Notes under the pieces: model-generated
The model's database searches: none
The model's input: only the letters and a program-made list of their open reading frames with translations
Told to the model about the DNA's origin: nothing
Translations under genes and position numbers: made by a program
Shown: in pieces, positions 26,336 to 34,425 of the stretch
Layout: every line of letters starts with the position of its first letter
How positions within the stretch are numbered: position 1 is the first letter of the stretch
Source of the DNA: Billgrantia lactosivorans
GTDB taxonomy: Bacteria; Pseudomonadota; Gammaproteobacteria; Pseudomonadales; Halomonadaceae
Reading direction: 5' to 3'
Assembly (NCBI RefSeq): GCF_003254665.1
Contig: NZ_QHGY01000016.1
Coordinates: forward strand, 434 to 61,092
DNA: 60,659 nt

Positions 26336-28009
26336 TCACTCCTGCCTGGCCACCTCCGCCCGGGAGCGCTTCAGCGCCGAGGCGCACTCCATCGCCACCA
26401 AGATCGCGGCGATCAGCACCACGATATCGAGGAACAGCAGGAAATAGTTGCCATCGTTGAAGAAGGTGCGCAGCTGGATGAGCAGCGCGGCGATGGTCAT
26501 CACCAGCAAAAAGCACAGCGGCGCCAGGGTGTACCACATCGGCCGGCGCAGGCGCACCAGCATGACCGTGACGACCAGCAGCGTGAGGCCCGCCAGCAGC
26601 TGGTTGGTGGTGCCGAACAGCGGCCATATGATCATGCCACCGGTACCGTCCGCACCGCCCGCGCCGAAGGCGAGCAGCAGGCAGCTGCCCACGGCCAGCA
26701 GGGTAGCGGGCACGTTCTTGTTCATCCACTGAATGCCATAGATCTCGCCCCACTCCTGGAAGATGTAGCGCTGCAGGCGCAGGCCGGTGTCCATGGTGGT
26801 GCCGGCAAAGAGCGCCGCCATCACCGTCAGCATGGTCGCCGCCGTGGCTTCGGGCAGCCCCAGGCCGTTGTGGATCATGTAGGCACCGCCCTCGACGAAG
26901 GCGTTGACGCCGCCGGCACCGAACGCCGTGTAGACCGCCTGCCAGTCGGCGAAGGAGGCGAAACCGGCGGTGGCGGCCAGAATCGCGGCCAGCGCCAGCA
27001 TGCCCTCGCCCACCGCGCCGAAGTAGCCGACGAAGCGGGCGTCGGTCTCCTTGTTCAGCTGCTTGGAGGTGGTGCCGGAAGAGACCAGGCCATGGAAGCC
27101 GGAGATCGCCCCGCAGGCGATGGTGACGAACAGCAGCGGCAGCATCGACGGGGTATTCGCCGGCAGGTCACCGTTGATCATCGGCGCCACCACGCTGGGG
27201 TTGAGCAGCACGATGGCGCCATAGAGCACGATCAGGCCGATGAACAGCTGCAACCCGTTGATGTAGTCGCGCGGCTGCAGCAGCACCCACACCGGCAGCA
27301 TCGAGGCGATGGCGGCGTAGGCGAACAGGATCAGGATCCACACCGCATTGCCGGACAGGGCGCCCACCTCGGCAGGCATCTGGATCGGCACCGAGGGGCC
27401 AATGAAGATCAGCGCGTAGAGGGCGATCACGCCGAGCAACGACACCATCCCCAGGCTCAGCACGCGACGGTAGATCAGCTGACCGATGATCAGCGCCACC
27501 AGGATGGCGCCCCATACCGGCACCACCGCACTGGAGAAATTCATCATCAGCCCCGCGATCACCACGGCAAACACCGCGTTGACCATCAGCAGCACCAGGA
27601 AGATGACGATCATGAAGATACTGCGCGCACGGGCGCCGACGACGTCGCCGGTCAGGGCCCCGACCGACCTGGCCTTGTTGCGCACGCTGGCCCAGATCGC
27701 GCCGGAGTCGTGCACGCCGGCGAAGAACACGGTGCCGAGCACGACCCACAGGAAGGCCGGGAGCCAGCCCCAGATGACCGCGATGGCAGGCCCGACGATG
27801 GGCGCGGCGCCCGCCACCGAGGTGAAATGATGCCCCCAGAGGACATAGCGGTTGGTCGGCACGAAGTCGACCCCGTCCTCGAATTCGTGGGCGGGCGTCT
27901 TGAAGTCGGGATCGAGGCGGTAGATCCTGGCGGCAATGAATCGCGAGTAGATGAAGTACCCCGCGGCCATCCCCGCAAGACCTAGAACCAGCAGGACGAT
28001 AGCACTCAT
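26336..28009 (-). CDS. cstA: Carbon starvation protein CstA-type transporter
   Basis: 557 aa multi-pass inner-membrane protein with at least 14 predicted helices. CstA N-domain motifs TNRYVLWGHHFTSVAGAAPIVGPA and VFFAGVHDSGAIWASVRNKARS. Shorter than E. coli CstA (701 aa), as in the compact branch of the family. E. coli CstA and its paralogue take up pyruvate and perhaps peptides. AAGGAG lies nine bases before ATG. First gene of a three-gene unit. It diverges from the acetate-sensing-like signalling cluster, which may regulate it. Confidence 0.94.
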   Translation of the reverse strand: MSAIVLLVLGLAGMAAGYFIYSRFIAARIYRLDPDFKTPAHEFEDGVDFVPTNRYVLWGHHFTSVAGAAPIVGPAIAVIWGWLPAFLWVVLGTVFFAGVHDSGAIWASVRNKARSVGALTGDVVGARARSIFMIVIFLVLLMVNAVFAVVIAGLMMNFSSAVVPVWGAILVALIIGQLIYRRVLSLGMVSLLGVIALYALIFIGPSVPIQMPAEVGALSGNAVWILILFAYAAIASMLPVWVLLQPRDYINGLQLFIGLIVLYGAIVLLNPSVVAPMINGDLPANTPSMLPLLFVTIACGAISGFHGLVSSGTTSKQLNKETDARFVGYFGAVGEGMLALAAILAATAGFASFADWQAVYTAFGAGGVNAFVEGGAYMIHNGLGLPEATAATMLTVMAALFAGTTMDTGLRLQRYIFQEWGEIYGIQWMNKNVPATLLAVGSCLLLAFGAGGADGTGGMIIWPLFGTTNQLLAGLTLLVVTVMLVRLRRPMWYTLAPLCFLLVMTIAALLIQLRTFFNDGNYFLLFLDIVVLIAAILVAMECASALKRSRAEVARQE

Positions 28010-28335
28010 TCTGGTCAGCTCCTTTTTGAGGAAGGTTCCTTTTCGTTCTTTTCGCTCCGCCTGTTGGGCGAGGCGTCAGCGATGGGGCAGTGCGCCTGGC
28101 GCTGCCCGGCAAGGATGCGCAGTGTGACCTGACAAGTCCACTTTTCGGCCTGACCCGGCCAGCCTTTTACCCCTAAAGTCGTAGACTGAACCTGAAATAC
28201 CGGCGAGCGAGGCCCAGCCACGGTATTCACCACCCTACGCCTGCCGCGGGGCTTGATCCAAGGTCTTACAGCCCCGGGAAAAAGCCCGCGCTACCCTGCC
28301 GGAAAGAAGCCAGCCTCCTGACGACGAGACTTCCC
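28010..28335. other. Divergent intergenic region cstA / signalling cluster
   Basis: 326 bases. Contains TGTGACCTGACAAG (near 28121), one good CRP half-site only, and an AT-richer patch at 28168-28200 with TAAAG but no matching sigma-28 -10. No strong promoter could be fixed by eye on either strand. Confidence 0.45.
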
Positions 28336-28623
28336 ATGCAAGAGATCCTGCTGCAACTCGCCATGGCCGGCGCTTTCGGTGCCTTCGTCGGCTTGCTGTT
28401 CCGCGTCACCCGCCCGCCGGGCCAGGCGCGCGCCTTCACCTTCAGCCTGGTGGGCCTGGCCGCGGGCGTTACCGCCTACCTGATCTACCATGTGCTGACC
28501 CGCACCACCGGCGCCCCGGCCTGGCTGCTGCCGTTGCTGGTACTGCTTCAGGTATGGCTGTGGCTCGGCCCGCTGGGGCCCAAGTCGCGGCGCCTCGAGA
28601 ACAACGGCGACGAACCGCACTGA
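28336..28623 (+). CDS. Small membrane protein of unknown function
   Basis: 95 aa with three predicted membrane segments (about 5-22, 33-53, 60-78) and a short basic then acidic tail. No recognised family. Ribosome site poor. Sits 127 bases before the receiver gene in the same direction. Confidence 0.65.
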   Translation: MQEILLQLAMAGAFGAFVGLLFRVTRPPGQARAFTFSLVGLAAGVTAYLIYHVLTRTTGAPAWLLPLLVLLQVWLWLGPLGPKSRRLENNGDEPH

Positions 28624-28750
28624 ACGCCAACCGTTCCCGCCTCGGCCACCCGGCGCGTCGGGCGCCTTGTGCCAAGGTCGCCTTTGCTGCTCCCTTCGCG
28701 CGCACTAGACTGACAATCAACAAGATACAACGACGCTCAAGGAGTCATGC

Positions 28751-29122
28751 ATGGCCAAGGTGCTGGTGGTGGACGATGAACCCAACATCGTCCTGTCGCT
28801 GGAGTTCCTGATGCAGCAGGCCGGGTTCGAGGTGGAGACGGCCGAGGATGGCGAAGGCGCCCTGGCCAAGGTCGAGCAGACCGCTCCCGACCTCATCCTG
28901 CTCGACATCAGCCTGCCCGGCATCAGCGGCTTCGATGTGCTCGAACAGCTGCGCCAGGATCCCCGTCACGCCCGGTTGCCCATCATCATGCTCACCGCCC
29001 ACGGCCGCGAGGTGGAGCGCGAGAAGGGCCTCGCCCTGGGCGCCGACGACTACGTGACCAAGCCCTTCTCGACCCAGGCGCTGGTCGAGAAGGTCAAGGC
29101 CCTGCTGGCCGAGGACGCCTGA
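28751..29122 (+). CDS. Stand-alone receiver (CheY-like response regulator)
   Basis: 123 aa, receiver domain only. Acidic pair Asp8-Asp9, phospho-acceptor Asp52 ([10 protein letters not shown]), Thr82, Lys104 (VTKPF). No output domain. AAGGAG seven bases before ATG. Its stop overlaps the next gene start (TGATG). The likely kinase is the SLC5 kinase two genes on. In CrbS/CrbR systems the regulator has a LuxR output, so this protein is instead a phospho-relay or protein-binding partner, perhaps of the adjacent kinase-exonuclease fusion. Confidence 0.9.
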   Translation: MAKVLVVDDEPNIVLSLEFLMQQAGFEVETAEDGEGALAKVEQTAPDLILLDISLPGISGFDVLEQLRQDPRHARLPIIMLTAHGREVEREKGLALGADDYVTKPFSTQALVEKVKALLAEDA

Positions 29123-31185
29123 TGAGAGGGGGCAAGCTGCCCAAGCGCCAGCGCCTGATCGGCCTGTGGCTGCTGCTCAGCGGCGTCAGCCTGCTGGGCG
29201 GCGCCCTCTTCGCGGCCTGGCTCGACAGCCTGTTCCAGCCCCAGGGGCTCGCCCGCCTCGTGCTGTGGCTCGGCTGCTTCTCGGGCGGCGTCACCATCTT
29301 CCTGGTCGGCCTGCTGCTCGAACGCATGCTGTTCACCCCGCTGCGCCACCTGCAGGTGCAGCTGGCGCGCCTGGTGGCCAACCCGGATGCCCGCGACGAC
29401 TATCCCCCCGAGGGCTGGCTGCGCGGCCTGGGCCCGGACCTGGTGCGGATGCGCGAGGCCTGGCGCAGCGACCGTCAACGCCTGGCCACGGCCCACGCCG
29501 AAGGAGCGCGCAGCGCGGCCCGCATCCGCCAGGAGCTCGAGACGCTGCTGCAGGTGCTCGACACGCCACTGCTGCTGTGCGACCACCATCGTCGGGTTTT
29601 GCTGTTCAACCAGGCCGCCGAGAAGCTGTTCGAGAAGCACCCCGGGCTCGGCCTCGGCAAGCGCCTCGATGCGCTGCTGCCGATCTCGAGCCTGCAGGAT
29701 GCGCTGGGGCAACTGCCGGAGGACGGCTCGCCGCGGGAACTGCTGCTCCCCTGCGATGCGCGCTGGCTGCACACCGTGATGCGCCGGGTGCCGCAGAGCA
29801 ACGGCGAGACCCTGCTCACCCTGACCGATGCCACGGCCGCCTGGACCAGCGAGATGGGCGCCCGGGCCGGGCTGGCCCAGCACATGGGGCCGCTGCGCCG
29901 GCACGGCGCCAGCCTGGCCAGTGCCGCCGAGGCGCTGGGCAGCGTGCGCCTTGCGCGTCACATCGACGACACGCTGCGCGAGCGCCTGGAAGCGGTGATC
30001 GACGAGGAGAGCCGCGCCCTGGGCGACGAGATCGAGAATCTCGGGCGCCTGATCGAGGACATGCAGCAGCAGGGCGAACGACTGGTGCCGCTGTGGTCCA
30101 ACGACCTGTGGCAATCGCTCAACGAGCGGCTCGGCGACGGCCCCATCGAGGTGCTACCCATCGGCATGCCCGCCTGGTTCAAGGGCGACGCCCCGGCGCT
30201 GCTGGTCATGCTCGTGACGCTGCTCGAGCGGCTCAGCCAGCATGCCGACACCACGCATTTCGAAGGCGAGATCCTGCTCGGCAACCGTCGCGTCTATCTC
30301 GACCTGATCTGGCCCGGGAGACCGTTGCCGCAGCGGGAGCTGGCGGCCTGGTGCGAGCAGCGGATCGAATCGCTGCCACTCTCGCCCCGGGTCGGCGACC
30401 TGCTGCGCCAGCATGCCAGCGACGCCTGGAGCCTGGCGGACAGCGATGGGCAGCATGCGCGCCTGCGCCTGCCGCTGCCCGCCATGGATCGCGTCGGCGC
30501 CCCGCCCAGCCAGCTGCCGCCGCGGCCGGAATTCCACGACTTCGGCATCGCCGATCTGCCGCCGCCGGACGCCGAGCTGGCCCGGCGCCCGCTGCGCGCA
30601 CTGGAGATCGTGGCCTTCGACACCGAGACCACCGGGCTCGAACTGCGCCGCGGCGATACCGTGATCAGCATCGGCGCCTGCCGCATCGTCAACGGCCGCC
30701 TGCTGGCCAGCGACACCTTCGACGTGCGGGTCGATCCCGGCAAGCCGATTCCCCCGGCCAGCACCGCGATTCACGGCATCACCGACAGCGACGTCGCCGG
30801 CGCCCCGCCGCTGCCGGTGGTGCTGCCGCGCTTCCGCGACTATGTCGGCGATGCGGTGATCCTGGCCCACAACGCCGCCTTCGACCTGCTGGCCCTGCAG
30901 CCCACCGGCAGCGGTACGCCGCTGGAGATGCCGGTTCTCGACACGCTGTTGCTCTCCCGCGCCCTCGACGAAAGCCTGGACGGCCACGACCTGGACACCC
31001 TCGCCGAACGCTATGACCTCAGCTTCCCGCCGGGGACCCGCCACACGGCGATCGGCGACGCACGGGTCACGGCCGAGCTGTGGCTGGCGCTGCTGCCGCG
31101 TCTCGAGGCGCGCGGCATCGAGACCCTGGAGCAGGCGCTGGCGCTGCAGGCCACCGCCTTCGACCGCGAGGACGCCTGTACGTGA
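29122..31185 (+). CDS. Degenerate sensor-kinase-like protein fused to a DnaQ-type 3'-5' exonuclease
   Basis: 687 aa. Two membrane helices (about 12-34 and 48-68), a HAMP-like linker (to about 105), a PAS-like domain (about 130-230: LLQVLDTPLLLCDHHRRVLLFNQAAEKLF), a helical segment with no H-box, and a kinase-fold remnant (about 340-460) lacking N and G boxes. The C-terminal DEDDh exonuclease has the full set Asp500/Glu502 (FDTETTG), Asp588 (HNAAFD), His641 and Asp646 (HTAIGDA). It is therefore probably not a kinase but a membrane-tethered, signal-responsive nuclease. Overlaps the receiver gene by one base and the next gene by four. Substrate unknown. Confidence 0.85.
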   Translation: MRGGKLPKRQRLIGLWLLLSGVSLLGGALFAAWLDSLFQPQGLARLVLWLGCFSGGVTIFLVGLLLERMLFTPLRHLQVQLARLVANPDARDDYPPEGWLRGLGPDLVRMREAWRSDRQRLATAHAEGARSAARIRQELETLLQVLDTPLLLCDHHRRVLLFNQAAEKLFEKHPGLGLGKRLDALLPISSLQDALGQLPEDGSPRELLLPCDARWLHTVMRRVPQSNGETLLTLTDATAAWTSEMGARAGLAQHMGPLRRHGASLASAAEALGSVRLARHIDDTLRERLEAVIDEESRALGDEIENLGRLIEDMQQQGERLVPLWSNDLWQSLNERLGDGPIEVLPIGMPAWFKGDAPALLVMLVTLLERLSQHADTTHFEGEILLGNRRVYLDLIWPGRPLPQRELAAWCEQRIESLPLSPRVGDLLRQHASDAWSLADSDGQHARLRLPLPAMDRVGAPPSQLPPRPEFHDFGIADLPPPDAELARRPLRALEIVAFDTETTGLELRRGDTVISIGACRIVNGRLLASDTFDVRVDPGKPIPPASTAIHGITDSDVAGAPPLPVVLPRFRDYVGDAVILAHNAAFDLLALQPTGSGTPLEMPVLDTLLLSRALDESLDGHDLDTLAERYDLSFPPGTRHTAIGDARVTAELWLALLPRLEARGIETLEQALALQATAFDREDACT

Positions 31186-31382
31186 ATGCCTCCGGCTCCC
31201 ACGCCCGGCTGGTGGCCCTCATCGGCCTGGCGGCACTGCTGTTCTCGCCACCGCTGGTACTCGTCTTCGACCGGCCGCCCGCCGCCGGGCTCTCCTGGCT
31301 GCCGTTCTACCTGTTCGTGGCCTGGCTGCTCGTCATCGGGCTGGCCGCCTGGCTGATGGAGCATCGGCAAGAGGACAGCTGA
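31182..31382 (+). CDS. Tiny two-helix membrane protein
   Basis: 66 aa from a GTG that overlaps the exonuclease stop (GTGA). Two membrane helices (about 9-27 and 35-57) with a short acidic tail. Its placement directly before an SLC5-type transporter resembles the small membrane partners (YjcH/DUF485 type) that precede acetate symporters, though the sequence is not clearly of that family. Four bases before the SLC5 kinase gene. Confidence 0.7.
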   Translation: MNASGSHARLVALIGLAALLFSPPLVLVFDRPPAAGLSWLPFYLFVAWLLVIGLAAWLMEHRQEDS

Positions 31383-31386
31383 CGCG

Positions 31387-34137
31387 ATGAGAACCGACCC
31401 GGTAGTGCTGACGGTCGCCTTCGGCTACCTGGCGCTGCTGTTCGTGATCGCCGCCTGGGGCGACCGGCGCGCCGAACAGGGCCGCTCGGTGATCGGCTCG
31501 CCCACCGTCTATGCCCTGTCGATCGCCGTCTACTGCACCGCCTGGACCTTCTACGGCAGCGTGGGCCGGGCCGCCGAGTTCGGCCCCAGTTTCCTGCTGA
31601 TCTACCTGGGCCCGACGCTGGCCATGCTGATGGCCCCCATGCTGATCCGCAAGATGGTGCGCATCGCCAGCACCCAGCGCATCACGTCGATTGCCGACTT
31701 CATCAGCGCGCGCTACGGCAAGAGTTCGAGCCTCGGCGCACTGGTGGCACTGATCGCCCTGATCGGCATCACGCCCTACATCGCCCTGCAGCTCAAGGCG
31801 ATCACCCTGAGCCATGCGGTGCTGGTCAACTATCCGCAAGCGGCCGAGTTCCGCCTCGCCGAGGAGAGCTTCTGGACCGACAAGTCGTTCTGGGTGGCGC
31901 TGGTGCTGGCGGTGTTCATCATCCTGTTCGGCACGCGGCACCTGGACGCCAGCGAGCGCCACGAGGGCATGGTGGCGGCCATCGCCTTCGAGTCGCTGGT
32001 CAAGCTGGTGGCGTTTCTCACCGTCGGCGTCTTCGTCACCTTCGTGCTGTTCAACGGGCCCGGCGACCTGTTTCGCCAGGTGGCCGACTCGCCCGAGCTG
32101 GTCGGCGCACTGAGCCTCGACGCGGTGCCGGGCGGCGCCATCGGCTGGGTCGGTACCCTGGTGCTCGCCTTTCTCGCCTTCCTTACCCTGCCGCGCCAGT
32201 TCCAGGTGCTGGTGGTCGAGAACGTCGACGAGCGTCACCTCAGGCGCGCCAGCTGGCTGTTCCCGCTCTACCTGGTGGCGATCAACCTGTTCGTGATCCC
32301 CATCGCCATGGCCGGGCTGCTGCTGCCGATGGGTAACGGCGACCCCGACAGCTTCGTGCTCACCCTGCCGCTCTCCGCCGGCATCGAGGGCATCCCGCTG
32401 CTGGTCTTCATCGGCGGGCTGTCGGCGGCCACCGGCATGGTGATCGTCGAGACCATTGCGCTTTCCACCATGGTCAGCAACCAGTTGATGATGCCGCTGC
32501 TGCTGCGTTCCAAGCGGCTCCACCTGAGTTCCCAGGGGGAGCTTGCCGGCTGGCTGCTGGGCATTCGCCGCGTGGCGATCGTGCTGATCCTGCTGCTGGG
32601 CTACCTCTACCACGCCCTGATCGGCGACTCCTACAGTCTGGTGACCATCGGCCTGGTGTCGTTCGTCGGCGCCGCCCAGTTCGCCCCGGCCATGCTGATC
32701 GGCATGTACTGGCGCGGCGCGACCCGGGCCGGTGCGACCCTGGGTCTGCTGGCCGGCTTCCTGACCTGGTGCTACACCCTGCTGCTGCCGGGCTTCGCCC
32801 AGTCGGGCTGGCTCGACGCCGCCTTCCTCGAGCATGGCCCGCTGGGCCTGGCCTGGCTGCGCCCCTATGCGCTGTTCGGCCTGGAGGGGTTCGACATCTA
32901 CAGCCACGCCCTGCTGTGGAGCTTGCTGGCCAACGTCGGGCTGCTGGTCGGCGTGTCGCTGTTCACCCGCCAGACCCCGGTGGAGCAGACCCAGGCGGCG
33001 CTGTTCACCGAGGCCATGAACCCCGGCCTGCAGCACACTTCGCTGTGGCGCGGCCAGACCACCCGCGGCGAGCTCAAGAGCCTGCTCAACCGCTACCTGG
33101 GCGCCGGGACCACGGCACGGATACTCTCCGCCCCCCAGGGCAGCCAGGACGACGAGACCCCCGCTCCGCCGGCGCTGATCGCCCGCGCCGAACAGGCCCT
33201 GTCGGGGGCGCTGGGCAGCGCGTCGGCGCGGGTGCTGATCAACTCGGTGGTGCGCGGCGAGGCACTGGACCTCGAGTCCATCCTCAGCATTCTCGACACC
33301 ACCTCGCAGACGCTGGAGTACAACCGCCGCCTGGAGCAGAAATCCAACGAGCTGGCGCGCATCGGCGAGGAGCTGCGCGCGGCCAACGAGCGCCTGCGCG
33401 AGCTCGACCGGCTCAAGGACGAGTTCGTCGCCATGGTCAGCCACGAGCTGAGGACGCCGCTCACCTCGATTCGCGCCTTTGCCGAGATCCTGCGCGACAA
33501 CCGTGAGCTGCCGGAGGAAAAGCGGGTCCACTTTCTCGAGGTGGTGGTGCTGGAGAGCCAGCGGCTGTCACGGCTGATCGAGGAGATCCTCGACCTGGCG
33601 CGCCTGGAAAGCGGGCGCCTGACGCTCAACCCCCAGCGTCTCGACCTGGTGGCCCTGGTGCGCCACAGCGTGGATGCGGTGCACCGGCTGCAGGAGGATC
33701 GCGGCGTGTCGTTGGCGGTCGACCTCGAACTCGACGAGGCACCGGTCATCGGCGACCCCGATCGCCTGGAGCAGGTGATCATCAACCTGCTCGACAACGC
33801 CGGCAAGTTCGCCGCCGACGACGACCCGCGCGTGCGCCTTCACTTGGCCCGGCACAAGCAGAGCTTCAGGCTGAGCGTCGAGGACAACGGCCCGGGGATC
33901 GCGCCCGACGAACGCGAGCGGGTGTTCGAGAAGTTCCACCAGGTCAAGCGCCATGGCGCCGCCAGCGGCAAGGCCCGCGGCCGCCCGCGCGGCAGCGGCC
34001 TGGGCCTGCCGATCAGCCGCGGCATCGTCGCCCACCTGGGCGGGCGGCTGTGGGTCGAGGATGCCCCCACGCTGAAGGGGGCCAGCCTGGTGATGGAGCT
34101 GCCCGAGGCATTCGACAGCCATCGGCCCCGTATCTAG
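31387..34137 (+). CDS. SLC5 (PutP-like) transporter fused to histidine kinase (CrbS-like)
   Basis: 916 aa. Residues about 1-545 form a sodium:solute symporter domain with about 13 membrane helices (YCTAWTFYGSVGRAAEFGPSFLLIYLGP; SADFISARYG-type helix). A linker and coiled coil (about 590-675) lead to HisKA with His686 (SHELRTPLTSIRAFAEI) and HATPase (INLLDNAGKF, VEDNGPGIAP, GSGLGLPISRGI). All kinase boxes look intact. Homologues of this architecture sense acetate and drive acs expression; the ligand here is inferred from architecture. No C-terminal receiver, so the stand-alone receiver at 28751 is the natural partner. Confidence 0.92.
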   Translation: MRTDPVVLTVAFGYLALLFVIAAWGDRRAEQGRSVIGSPTVYALSIAVYCTAWTFYGSVGRAAEFGPSFLLIYLGPTLAMLMAPMLIRKMVRIASTQRITSIADFISARYGKSSSLGALVALIALIGITPYIALQLKAITLSHAVLVNYPQAAEFRLAEESFWTDKSFWVALVLAVFIILFGTRHLDASERHEGMVAAIAFESLVKLVAFLTVGVFVTFVLFNGPGDLFRQVADSPELVGALSLDAVPGGAIGWVGTLVLAFLAFLTLPRQFQVLVVENVDERHLRRASWLFPLYLVAINLFVIPIAMAGLLLPMGNGDPDSFVLTLPLSAGIEGIPLLVFIGGLSAATGMVIVETIALSTMVSNQLMMPLLLRSKRLHLSSQGELAGWLLGIRRVAIVLILLLGYLYHALIGDSYSLVTIGLVSFVGAAQFAPAMLIGMYWRGATRAGATLGLLAGFLTWCYTLLLPGFAQSGWLDAAFLEHGPLGLAWLRPYALFGLEGFDIYSHALLWSLLANVGLLVGVSLFTRQTPVEQTQAALFTEAMNPGLQHTSLWRGQTTRGELKSLLNRYLGAGTTARILSAPQGSQDDETPAPPALIARAEQALSGALGSASARVLINSVVRGEALDLESILSILDTTSQTLEYNRRLEQKSNELARIGEELRAANERLRELDRLKDEFVAMVSHELRTPLTSIRAFAEILRDNRELPEEKRVHFLEVVVLESQRLSRLIEEILDLARLESGRLTLNPQRLDLVALVRHSVDAVHRLQEDRGVSLAVDLELDEAPVIGDPDRLEQVIINLLDNAGKFAADDDPRVRLHLARHKQSFRLSVEDNGPGIAPDERERVFEKFHQVKRHGAASGKARGRPRGSGLGLPISRGIVAHLGGRLWVEDAPTLKGASLVMELPEAFDSHRPRI

Positions 34138-34192
34138 GCCCCGAACCGCCCATGTCTAGCACCAAGCCGGTCAAGGTGCTTCTTGAGCAGGC

Positions 34193-34219
34193 TAAAGTCT
34201 TGTCCCCTCTTGCCGATAA
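34193..34219 (+). promoter_or_regulatory. Sigma-28 (FliA) promoter of the dCache chemoreceptor
   Basis: TAAAGTCT - 11 bases - GCCGATAA with a perfect -10. It gives a leader of about 200 bases before the ATG at 34425, containing a hairpin GAGTGGC-TGCG-GCCACTC (near 34230-34247) and the tandem repeat. Confidence 0.88.
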
Positions 34220-34391
34220 CCTTCATGCCGAGTGGCTGCGGCCACTCCTCCGCCCGACTGTTCCTCGCACTCAATAACAATAACGCGCTGATCCGCTCCG
34301 GCACTGCTCACCCCTCCTGCGGGTGACATAGCGCCGTGCGTCATGAACCACCGGAACCTGCACGACGCGGAACGCAACGACAGCCAACCAA

Positions 34392-34425
34392 AGAGCCCAG
34401 CAAAAGAGCCCAGCAAGAGAGCCCA
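34392..34425 (+). repeat. 13-bp tandem repeat abutting a start codon
   Basis: AGAGCCCAGCAAA, AGAGCCCAGCAAG, then AGAGCCCA that runs into the ATG of the chemoreceptor. Each unit supplies an AGAG that could act as ribosome site; copy-number change would alter spacing. Confidence 0.7.

Noticed and set aside
31080..31181. Longer start for the tiny membrane protein
   Set aside because: The extension lies inside the exonuclease gene in another frame; GTG 31182 overlaps that stop in the usual coupled way.
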